DNA from: Candidatus Collinsella stercoripullorum
GTDB lineage: Bacteria; Actinomycetota; Coriobacteriia; Coriobacteriales; Coriobacteriaceae
Assembly: GCA_019117005.1 (NCBI GenBank)
Contig: DXAO01000026.1
Coordinates: forward strand, 1 to 53,114
Direction of reading: 5' to 3'
DNA length: 53,114 nt
Below the pieces are notes generated by a model. That model worked only from the letters and a program-made list of their open reading frames with translations. It searched no databases and was not told the origin of the DNA. Positions 8,122 to 17,234 of this stretch are shown here, one piece after another. The translations under genes were made by a program, and so were the position numbers. Numbering within the stretch: the first letter of the stretch is position 1; every line of letters starts with the position of its first letter.

Positions 8122-9264
8122 TTAACAGCAGTTATTTTGACCAGATATTGGAAAGCCTCTCTTTTCGAGCATGGTGGGAAGCTCGCTATAAAACTTCCGG
8201 CGAAACTTATCGGTCGGATATTTGGAACGCGCTCCCGACAGGTATCTGGCTATAAGGGACTCTGCCATCTCGAGGGATTTGGCCCTCGATATTTCAAACG
8301 ATGGGTCCCCGATAAACCAATCGGCTCCAGTTGTAACTTTATGGTCGTTTGTCGCGAGGACAACAACCGGCGTTCCGGCAATAAGCGAGAAGATCATTCC
8401 ATGAAATCGGTCAGTAACAGTGACTTTGTATTTTGCAAATTCATCAATCTGATCGATGACCACTTTCAACAGATCTTCGTCAGATGCTCCCGGATTGAGG
8501 TTTGTTTTGGTCGTATCAGTAACTGACACTGGCATCCTGCCCTCGTAATTCTTAATAAGTCGCGACAGCTCGGAAGGAGAGTAGAACTTTTCCGAATCAT
8601 TGCGCAAACAGAAAAGCACTCCTTTTCTGGAATCACAGTCCCCGTAGTTCCGTAATCCGATTAGCGTCGTCACGATGTCTGGATAAAGGGCGGAAAAGGT
8701 GTCGGGAAAATGCTCGCAGGCAGTCTGATAGGATACAGAATCTCGAGTAAGAAGAACCAGTCTGCTATTGGCGGCGAACGCGCTAGCAGTCTTTTGTAGG
8801 TTCCCATCAGACTTGTACTTTATCGTCTGTGGCATGACAAGCACGGGATGCTTAGGAAACGCTTGAGGAATTAGCCTGTGAAACGACTCGTCACCATGTC
8901 TGTCGGACATGGTATACCCACTTTGGAATACAAAAAGGTCGTTCTCAGATAGACGGGATTCAATATACGATATAGCTTCTTTTCCAGCGTATTCGAAACA
9001 GATTCCAGGAATACGCACGATCTCATGAAAGGGAAAGAAGGTCTTTGCCCAATCAAGGATGCAGAGCTTCTGGGCGATATCACCTAGATTAGCATGTTGC
9101 GGATCCCCGCAATACCAGAGAGTCTTTTCCGCCTGAGCTTTCACGCCTTCCAATAGTTCAAGTGCCTGCTTCCTTCTCTGCGCATACACCGCAGCGCGAT
9201 AAATAGGCCTTATCGCTTTGTCAGCAAAAGGAAGCTGTTTCAGTTTATTAATCAAGTAGCTCAT
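8122..9264 (-). CDS. Polysaccharide pyruvyl transferase family protein
   Basis: The 380-residue protein carries the PS_pyruv_trans domain: NLGDIAQ near the N-terminus, LFVFQSGYTMSDRHGDE, LVMPQTIKYK and the C-terminal VTDRFHGMIFSLIAGTPVV. Family members transfer pyruvate from PEP to sugars as ketals, giving the polysaccharide negative charge. The start is placed at ATG 9262-9264 because GGAG lies six bases upstream; an ATG five codons earlier lacks this. It overlaps the wzy end by 17 bp. The gene is relatively AT-rich, as capsule genes often are. Confidence 0.82.
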   Translation of the reverse strand: MSYLINKLKQLPFADKAIRPIYRAAVYAQRRKQALELLEGVKAQAEKTLWYCGDPQHANLGDIAQKLCILDWAKTFFPFHEIVRIPGICFEYAGKEAISYIESRLSENDLFVFQSGYTMSDRHGDESFHRLIPQAFPKHPVLVMPQTIKYKSDGNLQKTASAFAANSRLVLLTRDSVSYQTACEHFPDTFSALYPDIVTTLIGLRNYGDCDSRKGVLFCLRNDSEKFYSPSELSRLIKNYEGRMPVSVTDTTKTNLNPGASDEDLLKVVIDQIDEFAKYKVTVTDRFHGMIFSLIAGTPVVVLATNDHKVTTGADWFIGDPSFEISRAKSLEMAESLIARYLSGARSKYPTDKFRRKFYSELPTMLEKRGFPISGQNNCC

Positions 9265-10486
9265 TGTTACTCCTATCATTGGGATAAGATTTGTCTACTA
9301 TTGAGCCGAGTATCAACGCATAAAAGGGCCCGTAAAAATTAAAGAAGGAAGCGTCTGAGGTACTTAAGATGAGAAGGTAGAGAGGAATTGCACCATATGC
9401 TGCAAACCTACATCCGGCATTTCGCGCATCTTGCGATAAGGATCGATATGTCTGAACAAGAAGAACGATCAGTACAATTAAACCAATGACCCCGAACTGG
9501 GCGATAATGGCAGGCCAAAACGTATCCGATGTAAATGAGGGGTTCGTTGGCATGAGGCCCCACACAGCATTGAGCCCATGCTCGTAATACAGGGGCGAAT
9601 AGTACTCTCCCGACATATAAGTTCCGAAGGTGGCAAACCCGGACCCAAGAGGAAACAGCCGTCCAGCGATGGCAAGTCCGTCCTGCATCAGGAGCGATCG
9701 GACTGCTGTGGAGTTCAGGAAGTACTCCTGAATCTGATCCATTCCCAGAAACGCGGCGCCCGCACCAAGAAATAAGAAAACGAGCCTCGAGGGTTTACCG
9801 CCATCTCGCTTCGCCGCTCCGTAGAAGAGGAAAAATAGGAGAATGAATGCCATCGCGACCGCTTTCGCCCTTTGAGTGGAGATGAGAATCAGACACGACA
9901 GCAGCAACCAGCCGATCTCCGGCTTTTTGCCAGCGAACATAAGCGCGGAGAACCCAACACAGTACGCTGCGAGGTTCGTAGGATGGCTGAATATAAACTG
10001 GTAGCAGGGGATTCCGAATGTCACCCTGCCTGATCCGAGCTGGACGACGCCCGCCACGTGGAGCAGTAGACCGCAGACAGCCGCAATGAGAAAGATCTTA
10101 CCGATGGTTTGAAATGCTCTCAGGCAGCGTCTCCTTCCGCGTAGCACGATTCGAGCGGCAAAGTACGCGACAAATATCTTTATGCAAGTGAAGAGGTCGA
10201 CAGCTATGGCAAATGCGCTGTCCTGATAGCCGAAAACCAAGTTGCTTACAAGCCCAAGGATGCATAGCAGCCCAAGCGCTGCAAGCCCACAGCGCTCGTG
10301 AACACCAACCTTCTCTTCGCATCGGGAGAGAAGCGCCCAGAGGACGAGGAGTATGGCTATAGCCTCGTCCGCATAAGAGAAGATTCCCCCGTACGCCGCA
10401 TCGAGCATGGGAGCACAGAGAAGGACGATGAACAGCAGCGTTATGGCAATCTCGGAGAGGAGGGGGGTTCTATCAGCAGCGCGCAT
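9248..10486 (-). CDS. Wzy-like O-antigen/capsule polymerase
   Basis: The 412-residue polytopic membrane protein begins MRAADRTPLLSEIAITLL and has about ten hydrophobic segments and an outside loop before the last three. It shows the O-antigen ligase/polymerase (Wzy_C-like) style, including SHPTNLAAY and a GSGFATFGTY region. It would polymerise the repeat units at the outer face of the membrane. Start and upstream stop overlap by one base (TGATG). A longer open frame runs further upstream but lies inside the glycosyltransferase gene and reads as noise. Confidence 0.78.
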   Translation of the reverse strand: MRAADRTPLLSEIAITLLFIVLLCAPMLDAAYGGIFSYADEAIAILLVLWALLSRCEEKVGVHERCGLAALGLLCILGLVSNLVFGYQDSAFAIAVDLFTCIKIFVAYFAARIVLRGRRRCLRAFQTIGKIFLIAAVCGLLLHVAGVVQLGSGRVTFGIPCYQFIFSHPTNLAAYCVGFSALMFAGKKPEIGWLLLSCLILISTQRAKAVAMAFILLFFLFYGAAKRDGGKPSRLVFLFLGAGAAFLGMDQIQEYFLNSTAVRSLLMQDGLAIAGRLFPLGSGFATFGTYMSGEYYSPLYYEHGLNAVWGLMPTNPSFTSDTFWPAIIAQFGVIGLIVLIVLLVQTYRSLSQDARNAGCRFAAYGAIPLYLLILSTSDASFFNFYGPFYALILGSIVDKSYPNDRSNNELLD

Positions 10487-11550
10487 CAACAACTCGCCTC
10501 CAACAACTCGTCGTATATTTTTTTGAGCTGTTTGCTGTATGAGGCAATCGAGCGCGTCTCGGCGCTCTTCTTTGCTTCCGAACTCATCGCAGCGCATTTC
10601 TTGGGATTGCCCAGGAGAGCAATCAGCGCCTTTGAAATCGATTCGGCATCCCCCGGATCGCAAATGTATCCATTCTTCATGTTGGAGATAAGCTGTGGAA
10701 TACCGCCCACATTGGTCGCAACGACCGGAAGCCCTAGCCCCATCGCCTCCAGCACGCACATTGGCATGCCCTCCCCGTACGACGGAAGAAGGAAGACGGA
10801 CCCCTGCTTCAGTATATCGATTTTTCGGTCGGCTCCAATCCAGCCGAGAAGTTCAACCCTATCTTCGAGATGGCGTTCCCGCAGCTTTGCCTGAAGGATG
10901 CCGCCCATCGATCCCTCTCCGCAGATAAGGAACCTCGCATCAGGAACCCTCGCGAGAACCTTATCGCATATATCGGGAAGTATGTCGCAGCCCTTAATCC
11001 TCTCCAAACGACTCATAAAAACGACGGTTTTCCCGTTCCAATCGGGAACATAATTCTCGTCATACACAGGCGAGAAGTTCTCGAGGACTACAATCTTGTC
11101 TTCAGAAACAACGGCCGACAGGGTGTCCGCCCATTCTTGAGACAAGGCTATGATTCTGTCGCAGCTGGAATAAACCTCTGCAATCCTGCGTTTCTTCTCA
11201 GCCGTCGCCTCATCATAGAAAGATCCCCAATCGTCCGCATGGATATGGTTGACCAACGGAAGCCTCCGCTTTGAAGCCATGCGGATGAACGGAATCGATC
11301 TGGTGAAGCTGACACCGAATGCCGAATGGACGTGCACCAAATCATACGAACCGCGCCTCATCGATAGCGCGCACTTGATGAACGCTGTGCCGGCAATGGA
11401 GACTTTCGCAACCGGCCCGCGATCCGCATGGGTGACGATATGCTTGAAGGAGTAGCCCTCCGGATGAATATCTTCGACGAATCCTCGCACCACAGTGCCG
11501 ATTCCGCCCTTTGAATCCGAGCTTGTCCCGAGCATGCAAACGCGCCTCAT
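10486..11550 (-). CDS. GT4-family glycosyltransferase
   Basis: The 354-residue GT-B enzyme starts MRRVCMLGTSSDSKGGIGTV, the Gly-rich donor loop. The C-terminal half has VFMSRLERIKGCDIL, FLICGEGSMG and the E-x7-E motif region SYGEGMPMCVLEAMGLGLPV. It transfers a sugar to the growing lipid-linked unit on the cytoplasmic face. The start ATG overlaps the stop of the epimerase gene (ATGA), and its stop overlaps the wzy start. Donor and linkage cannot be read from sequence. Confidence 0.85.
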   Translation of the reverse strand: MRRVCMLGTSSDSKGGIGTVVRGFVEDIHPEGYSFKHIVTHADRGPVAKVSIAGTAFIKCALSMRRGSYDLVHVHSAFGVSFTRSIPFIRMASKRRLPLVNHIHADDWGSFYDEATAEKKRRIAEVYSSCDRIIALSQEWADTLSAVVSEDKIVVLENFSPVYDENYVPDWNGKTVVFMSRLERIKGCDILPDICDKVLARVPDARFLICGEGSMGGILQAKLRERHLEDRVELLGWIGADRKIDILKQGSVFLLPSYGEGMPMCVLEAMGLGLPVVATNVGGIPQLISNMKNGYICDPGDAESISKALIALLGNPKKCAAMSSEAKKSAETRSIASYSKQLKKIYDELLEASC

Positions 11551-12674
11551 GCAATAGGTCCCATGTTCCAGACCCACTTATTCACATAGCCCGTATAGCC
11601 CTGGATGAGCTTGACGACCTTGGACGAGACGTTGTCGTCCCCATAATCGGGCACGGAAGGCTCGCGACCGTTGAGAGCACTCTCGACCGCCACTGCCTGC
11701 AGCAGTCTCTCCGCCGTAATAGAGCCAAGCGTGAAGACCCCCCTGTCCACGACCTCGGGGCGCTCGGTGGAGGTGCGCAGGGATACCGCCGGGAACCCGA
11801 GGATGGCCGACTCCTCGGCGAGCGTGCCTGAATCCGACACGACGCAGAGGGCGTTTTTCTGCAGGGTGATGTAGTCGTGAAAACCGAAAGGCTTATGCGC
11901 GCGCACGAGCGGGTGGAACTCGGTGCCGCGCTCCTCGATGCGTTTGCGCGCCCTCGGGTGCATGCTGTAGAGTACGGGCACGCCGTACTCCTCTGCAAGG
12001 GCGTTTACGGCGCCGACCATCTGGGTGAAGTTGCACTCGTTGTCGATGTTCTCCTCGCGGTGCGCCGACAGCAAGATGTAGCGTCCGGGCTCCAACCCCT
12101 CTCGCTCAAGCACGTCGGAGGCCTCGACGCCCGCACGGTTTGCCTCCAGTACCTCCCGCATCGGCGAACCCACCACGAAGGTGCGCGCCGGATCGCAGCC
12201 CATGGCGGCGAGATTGCGGCGGGCGTGCTCGGAGTAGCAGAGGTTCACATCCGAGACCGTGTCCACGATGCGGCGGTTGACCTCCTCGGGGAGGTTCTCG
12301 TCAAAGCAGCGGTTACCCGCCTCCATGTGAAAGATCGGGACCTTGAGGCGCTTCGCAGAGATCGCGCACAGACACGAGTTGGTGTCCCCGAGGATCAGTA
12401 GCGCATCGGGCTTGACCTCGGCCATGAGGGCGTAGCTCCTCGAGAGCACGTTGCCCATCGTCTCCCCAAGGTCGGCTCCGGCGACCCCGAGGTAGCGGTC
12501 GGGCTCCCGCAGCCCCAACCCCTCGAAGAACACCTGGTTGAGCTCGTAGTCCCAGTTCTGCCCGGTGTGCACGAGCACGTGGTCGAACAGTCTGTCGCAG
12601 AGCTTAATCGTCTCCGAAAGCTTGATGATCTCCGGCCGCGTCCCCACGACCGTCATGAGCCTCAGTCTCTTCAT
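11547..12674 (-). CDS. fnlC: UDP-N-acetylglucosamine 2-epimerase, FnlC-like
   Basis: This 375-residue non-hydrolysing 2-epimerase has GTRPEIIKL at the N-terminus, HTGQNWDYELN, LGDTNSCL, HMEAGNRCFDENLPEEVNRR, SAHREENID and SDSGTLAEESA. Its placement right after fnlA and fnlB makes it the third enzyme of UDP-N-acetyl-L-fucosamine synthesis (FnlC/Cap5G/WbjD) rather than WecB, which makes UDP-ManNAc. The family cannot be separated firmly on sequence alone. It starts three bases after the fnlB stop. Confidence 0.85.
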   Translation of the reverse strand: MKRLRLMTVVGTRPEIIKLSETIKLCDRLFDHVLVHTGQNWDYELNQVFFEGLGLREPDRYLGVAGADLGETMGNVLSRSYALMAEVKPDALLILGDTNSCLCAISAKRLKVPIFHMEAGNRCFDENLPEEVNRRIVDTVSDVNLCYSEHARRNLAAMGCDPARTFVVGSPMREVLEANRAGVEASDVLEREGLEPGRYILLSAHREENIDNECNFTQMVGAVNALAEEYGVPVLYSMHPRARKRIEERGTEFHPLVRAHKPFGFHDYITLQKNALCVVSDSGTLAEESAILGFPAVSLRTSTERPEVVDRGVFTLGSITAERLLQAVAVESALNGREPSVPDYGDDNVSSKVVKLIQGYTGYVNKWVWNMGPIA

Positions 12675-12677
12675 TCC

Positions 12678-13538
12678 CTAGCCTATCTCGTAGTGCGGAT
12701 ACAGTTCGTCGTGCGCGCGAACCCATTCAGCCATCTCGGCGACCTGCTCGGCGTATCCCCTCGGACTGAACGAGCAGCCGTAGTTCGTGCGCACGAGCGT
12801 CTTGTCCAGCTGCACAGAACCGTCCGGCACGATCTCGACCTCGCCGCCGCGCAGCTCCCGGTTGAACAGCAGCAGCAGGTCGTATTTGCTGACGCTCTCC
12901 GGCGGCACCATGTTCACGAGGCCGGTCGCGCCCTCGCGCGCCGCGCACTCCATGGCCTTCGCGAGCTCCAAGGTGGTGAGGCCCGTCCAGATTGCGCCTG
13001 TGTAGCCCTTGACCGGTCCCTCCTGCGCCATGAACCAATTGAGCAGGCCGATGCCGCCGGGGTGCATGTCCGGCCCCACGATCGAGCAGCGGAGGGTGAG
13101 GTTCCTGCCGTCGTCAAGCTCGCCGGCCGCCTTGGTGCGGTCGTACACCGTGGCTCCGTCGGGAACGCTGCGCTCCGTGTAAGGACCGGTGTTGCCCGCG
13201 AACACGCAGTCCGTGCTCATGTGGAAGACGCGAGCGCGCGTCCCTTCGACCATGCGTGCGAGCTCGTGCGGCAGCCTCCCATTGAGGTAGGCAGCCCCCT
13301 CGGGATCGCGCTCGGCGTACTGGTTGAGCACGCCGATGCAGTTGACCACCACGTCGAAGTCGCCCTCGCCGATCGCCTCCGCGAGAAGGCCCTCGTCGCA
13401 GGCGTCGCCCACCACCTGCTCCTCGAGGAACGGCACGCCGTGCCGAGAGAAGCCGACGACTTGATGGCCCCGTTCCTTAAGGTAGATGGAGACCGTGTGC
13501 CCCGCCATGCCCGAGGCGCCCAGCACCAGGAAGCGCAT
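12678..13538 (-). CDS. fnlB: SDR reductase of UDP-L-FucNAc synthesis, RmlD/FnlB-like, short form
   Basis: The protein has 286 residues. It starts MRFLVLGASGMAGH with the GxxGxxG dinucleotide fold, has MSTDCVFAGNTGPYTE and a YDRTK (YxxxK) active site. In the FnlA-FnlB-FnlC route this step epimerises C3 and reduces C4. Cap5F/WbjC is about 370 residues because of a C-terminal cupin domain. Here the protein ends after the SDR part, so the epimerising domain is absent, as in an RmlD-like variant. Neighbours fnlA (one base away) and fnlC support the pathway. Confidence 0.75.
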   Translation of the reverse strand: MRFLVLGASGMAGHTVSIYLKERGHQVVGFSRHGVPFLEEQVVGDACDEGLLAEAIGEGDFDVVVNCIGVLNQYAERDPEGAAYLNGRLPHELARMVEGTRARVFHMSTDCVFAGNTGPYTERSVPDGATVYDRTKAAGELDDGRNLTLRCSIVGPDMHPGGIGLLNWFMAQEGPVKGYTGAIWTGLTTLELAKAMECAAREGATGLVNMVPPESVSKYDLLLLFNRELRGGEVEIVPDGSVQLDKTLVRTNYGCSFSPRGYAEQVAEMAEWVRAHDELYPHYEIG

Positions 13539-13539
13539 C

Positions 13540-14595
13540 CTACTGCACCGCCTCGGCCTCGCGGCCCTGGAGCGCGAGCTGGACGTACTCGGCGGTCTTG
13601 ATCTTCTCCACGGTCCCCTCGACGTCCAGCCGGCGCGTGTTGTGGCTCGTGTACGACTCGTCGGCCTGCGTCCGGACGGTGCCCTCCACGAAGAACTTGT
13701 CGTAGTTGAGGTCGCGCGAGTCCGAGCGCACGCGGAAGTACTCCCCCATGTCCTCGGCTCGCAGCATCTCCTCGCGCGTCATCAGCGTTTCGAAGAGCTT
13801 CTCCCCGTGGCGCGTGCCGATGACCTGGGTCTCGGTTCGCCCGAACACGCGCTGCACCGCCTCTGCCAGGTCCCCTATCGTCGACGCCGGGGCTTTCTGG
13901 ATGAAGAGGTCCCCGGGGTTCGCGTGCTCGAAGGCGAACTGGACGAGGTCAACGGCCTCGTCGAGGTTCATGAGGAAGCGCGTCATGGAGGGGTCGGTGA
14001 CGGTGACGGGCCTCCCCTCGCGGATCTGCTTGATGAAGAGCGGGATCACGCTGCCGCGGCTGCACATGACGTTGCCGTACCGGGTGCAGCAGATGGTGGT
14101 CCTCCCCGCGCCAGTACGAGCGTTCGCGTAGATGACCGACTCCATGAGCGCCTTGGACTTGCCCATGGCGTTGATGGGGTAGGCAGCCTTGTCAGTCGAG
14201 AGGCACACCACGCGCTCCACCCCCTCTGCGATGGCGGCGTGAAGGACGTTATCGGTTCCGATGACGTTCGTGCGAACGGCCTCCATGGGGAAGAACTCGC
14301 AGGAGGGGACCTGTTTGAGCGCGGCGGCATGGAAGATGAAGTCTACGCCGTGCATGGCATCGCGCACGGACTGCGGGTCGCGCACGTCCCCGATGAAGAA
14401 GCGGACCTTGCCGGCCTCCCCGGGATGCGTCGCCTGCAGGCGGTGCCGCATGTCGTCCTGTTTCTTCTCGTCGCGCGAGAAGATGCGGATCTCGCCGATT
14501 TCGCTATTCAAGAAGTGCTTGAGCACGGTGTTGCCGAAGCTACCAGTGCCGCCGGTAATCATGAGGGTCTTCCCCTCGAAGGCCTCCGTAGCCAT
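13540..14595 (-). CDS. fnlA: UDP-GlcNAc 4,6-dehydratase/5-epimerase, FnlA/CapE-like
   Basis: The 351-residue SDR enzyme starts with GKTLMITGGTGSFGN (NAD(P)-binding). It shows IFSRDEKKQDDMR, LKQVPSCEFFPMEA, STDKAAYPINAMGKSK with the Met-x3-Lys catalytic pattern of the CapE branch, and TRYGNVMCSRGSVIPLF. It converts UDP-GlcNAc to the 4-keto-6-deoxy-L-talo intermediate, the first step to UDP-L-FucNAc. Start and upstream gene stop are directly adjacent. The length fits the family. Confidence 0.9.
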   Translation of the reverse strand: MATEAFEGKTLMITGGTGSFGNTVLKHFLNSEIGEIRIFSRDEKKQDDMRHRLQATHPGEAGKVRFFIGDVRDPQSVRDAMHGVDFIFHAAALKQVPSCEFFPMEAVRTNVIGTDNVLHAAIAEGVERVVCLSTDKAAYPINAMGKSKALMESVIYANARTGAGRTTICCTRYGNVMCSRGSVIPLFIKQIREGRPVTVTDPSMTRFLMNLDEAVDLVQFAFEHANPGDLFIQKAPASTIGDLAEAVQRVFGRTETQVIGTRHGEKLFETLMTREEMLRAEDMGEYFRVRSDSRDLNYDKFFVEGTVRTQADESYTSHNTRRLDVEGTVEKIKTAEYVQLALQGREAEAVQ

Positions 14596-15822
14596 CTATC
14601 TTCCTTTCGCCGTCTCGAAAAGCAGGGACTCGATCTCGTCCATATAGCGTCCCCGCATGAAGTTCTTCCGGAAGTACGCACGGCCGCGCTCTCCGCAGGC
14701 CGCGTACTTCCCCCTGTCGTCCATGAAGTCGGCCATGAGCTGCGCCAGCCCGGCGCTGTCCGTCCCCGGGACGGAGGCCCCGCAGCCGGACTCCGCGATG
14801 ACCTCGGCTGCAGACCCGTCTATCGCAGCTATCACGGGCTTGCCCGCCGCCATATAGCCCTGCAGTCTGCTGGGCAACGTGGAACTAATCCACGGCGCAC
14901 CCGGCACATGCAGGGTGAGCACACACGCATCCGCCATTCTGTAGAAGGCGGGCATCTCATCGACAGGGTGCCTGCCGTGAAAAGTGACATGTCCTCCGAG
15001 GCCGTGCGACGCGACAAATTCTTCGAGCTCGCCCACCGCGGAGCCCGTACCGACGACGTGCAACTCGAAGTCATCGCGTGCCTTTAGCATTTCAACTGCC
15101 TCCATGAGCACGCGCAGGTACTGCAGCTTCCCTATATTGCCCATGACCATGAAGCGGGTTTTTGTGGATGGCTCTGCGGAGAGATCCATGTCCAAGTAGC
15201 CGTCGCTGGCGTACTGAGGGACGTACCGGCAACGCGATCGCTCTATCCCGTGAACCCGTTCGAAGCAGTCAATGTAGGCGCGCGAGTTAGTCGCTATCGC
15301 ATCCGCGCCACTATAGATAGATGTACTGATCAGACGAAAGATCGGCATCAAAAACCCAAGGCTGCTGGGCAGCATCGCCATCACGGCGTCCGGCCATATG
15401 TCTGCGCAATAGAGAAAAACGGGAGCCCCGAACCGTCTCTTCGCCCTCATGGCGGGCTCGGACATGAACACCGGGGAGATCTGATAGGAGAAGATGACGT
15501 CGAAGCCGCCTTCGAGATCACGAAGTCGAGCGTCCGCACCGCGCATATAACTCCAGTAGTTCCTCGCGAGGCCGACGATTCCGGGCCTGCGGGGGACTTC
15601 CTCCGCACGCACGATGCGGACACCGTTTCTGATCTGCTTGCGGTTGGCTCCGCCTCGGTACTCCTCTGGCACGACTCCGGTCGGGTAGTTGGGGATGCCT
15701 ACGAGCGCCGTGACTTCATGTCCCCGACGAACAAGCTCTTCGCAGATATCCGTCGTCTGAAACTGCTCAGGCCAGTAGTGCTGGCATACAAAAAGAATCC
15801 TGAGAGCATTGCACCCGTTCAT
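14596..15822 (-). CDS. GT4 glycosyltransferase, WbuB-like
   Basis: A 408-residue GT-B glycosyltransferase. The N-terminus ILFVCQHYWPEQFQTTDICE and the GIPNYPTG motif are typical of WbuB-type enzymes. The C-terminal domain has MVMGNIGKLQYL, LHVVGTGSAVGELE and TLPSRLQGYMAAGKPVIA. WbuB of E. coli O26 is linked to L-FucNAc transfer, and here the next three genes make UDP-L-FucNAc, so the enzyme probably adds L-FucNAc as the second sugar. Its start overlaps the sugar transferase stop by four bases. Confidence 0.82.
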   Translation of the reverse strand: MNGCNALRILFVCQHYWPEQFQTTDICEELVRRGHEVTALVGIPNYPTGVVPEEYRGGANRKQIRNGVRIVRAEEVPRRPGIVGLARNYWSYMRGADARLRDLEGGFDVIFSYQISPVFMSEPAMRAKRRFGAPVFLYCADIWPDAVMAMLPSSLGFLMPIFRLISTSIYSGADAIATNSRAYIDCFERVHGIERSRCRYVPQYASDGYLDMDLSAEPSTKTRFMVMGNIGKLQYLRVLMEAVEMLKARDDFELHVVGTGSAVGELEEFVASHGLGGHVTFHGRHPVDEMPAFYRMADACVLTLHVPGAPWISSTLPSRLQGYMAAGKPVIAAIDGSAAEVIAESGCGASVPGTDSAGLAQLMADFMDDRGKYAACGERGRAYFRKNFMRGRYMDEIESLLFETAKGR

Positions 15823-16676
15823 CTCGCCCCCTTCCCGGTGAAGACGACGGCCACGGTCTGGGCGATGATGAGGAGGTCCGTCTTCACCGACCTCCTGGCG
15901 ATGTAGCCCAAATCGAGCCGCACCATGTCGTCAAATCCCACGTCCGAACGCCCCCCGACCTGCCATGGGCCGGTGAGACCCGGCTTCACCGCCAAGCGCT
16001 GCATAGCCCACGCGTCGTACTCCGCAACCTCGTCGGGAAGCGGCGGACGCGGGCCCACCACGGACATCTGCCCGAGCAGCACATTGAGGAACTGCGGGAA
16101 CTCATCGATGGAGTGCCGGCGGATGAACCGCCCCACGCGGGTGACGCGGGGATCATCGGCCATCTTGAACATGGGGCCGGAGACCTCGTTTTTCTCCAAG
16201 AGGTCCGCCTTCATCGCGTCGGCACCCTTTACCATGCTGCGGAACTTCCACATGGTGAACTCGCGGGGCTTGCCGTCCGGCCCGATCCTGCCCACGCGCT
16301 TCTGGCCGTACAGCGGGCACCCCGGGGTCTCGAGACGGATCGCCAGGCACAGCAGCGCAGACGGCACGAGCGCGACGAGGATTACCGCCAAGCTGAACAC
16401 GATGTCGAAGACGCGCTTGACGACGCGGTACCCCACACGGGTCCGGTCCCAATCCTCCGCGCGCCGCAGCAGGGTATACCGGCGACCGCGCCGGCTCTCG
16501 CGCTCAGCGCGCTCGCGTGTCCCTGAAACGGGAACGTGCAGGTCCGCATAGACCGTCGACCCCGACCCCGAATTCGCAGACGGACCTCCGTCGAGTACCC
16601 CCTCGGCGGAGACCGCGTCGCACGAAGATCCGCTGCGTGTTTCCACGACGCAGCCACTCATATTCTCTTCAGCCAT
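15819..16676 (-). CDS. Initiating polyprenyl-phosphate sugar-1-phosphate transferase
   Basis: This bacterial sugar transferase (WcaJ/PglC superfamily) has a variable N-terminal region of about 90 residues and a membrane segment VFDIVFSLAVILVALVPSAL. Its catalytic part has YGQKRVGRIG, FTMWKFRSM, DPRVTRVGRFIRRHSIDEFP, MSVVGPRPPLP and KPGLTGPWQVGGRSD. It links the first sugar phosphate to undecaprenyl phosphate. The start is set at ATG 16674-16676; GTG codons three and two codons before it are alternatives. It lies 48 bp after loaP. Confidence 0.85.
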   Translation of the reverse strand: MAEENMSGCVVETRSGSSCDAVSAEGVLDGGPSANSGSGSTVYADLHVPVSGTRERAERESRRGRRYTLLRRAEDWDRTRVGYRVVKRVFDIVFSLAVILVALVPSALLCLAIRLETPGCPLYGQKRVGRIGPDGKPREFTMWKFRSMVKGADAMKADLLEKNEVSGPMFKMADDPRVTRVGRFIRRHSIDEFPQFLNVLLGQMSVVGPRPPLPDEVAEYDAWAMQRLAVKPGLTGPWQVGGRSDVGFDDMVRLDLGYIARRSVKTDLLIIAQTVAVVFTGKGAR

Positions 16677-16724
16677 CTTCACCACATCGGGCGCCTCCCG
16701 GCGCCCGACCCCGACTCGCGGCGA

Positions 16725-17234
16725 TCACCGCTTGCTTACGATTTCCAACCCGACCTTGACGACCTTCGTCCGGCCGAACATATGCATCTCCAGGAAGGCC
16801 AGCCGCTTATGGCGGTCGATCTTCCGGATCTTCGCCTCCTGACCCCGAAGCGGGCCCTTGACGACCTTGACCTCGTCGCCCTCGATCACGCCCTGCGAGA
16901 ACTCCACCGTGTGGGTCTCCACGTTCGTGAGCGCCTGCAACCAGGCGACCTCCTCGGCGGACAGCGGCACATAGCGCTCGTCGTGCCCGCCGATCACCCG
17001 CGCGAAGAACGGCAGCTCGCGCAGACGCTGCACCACGCGCACGATATCCGGCGTGGTCAGGAACACATACCCCGGGAACAGCCGCCGCTGCTCGCGGTGC
17101 CACTCCCCGCGCACGCGGCGCATCGACTCGAACAGCGGGACGAAGCACTCCCCCACGAGCTCATCGCCCAGCATCTTTTGCAGCAGGTCGCACGTTGCGC
17201 GCTCGCGCCCGCCGGGTACCTGCAGCACGTACAT
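16725..17234 (-). CDS. loaP: LoaP, NusG-type antiterminator heading the capsule operon
   Basis: About 169 residues with an NGN domain (MYVLQVPGGRERATCDLL, FPGYVFLTTPD) and a C-terminal KOW domain (VIEGDEVKVVKGPLRGQEA). It ends FGRTKVVKVGLEIV. LoaP proteins bind an RNA hairpin in the leader and keep RNA polymerase going through long biosynthetic operons. The position at the head of an 11.8-kb capsule operon fits. The start is taken at ATG 17232-17234; a GTG two codons upstream is an alternative. A longer frame reaching 17486 has Arg/Ala-rich noise before it. Confidence 0.85.
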   Translation of the reverse strand: MYVLQVPGGRERATCDLLQKMLGDELVGECFVPLFESMRRVRGEWHREQRRLFPGYVFLTTPDIVRVVQRLRELPFFARVIGGHDERYVPLSAEEVAWLQALTNVETHTVEFSQGVIEGDEVKVVKGPLRGQEAKIRKIDRHKRLAFLEMHMFGRTKVVKVGLEIVSKR

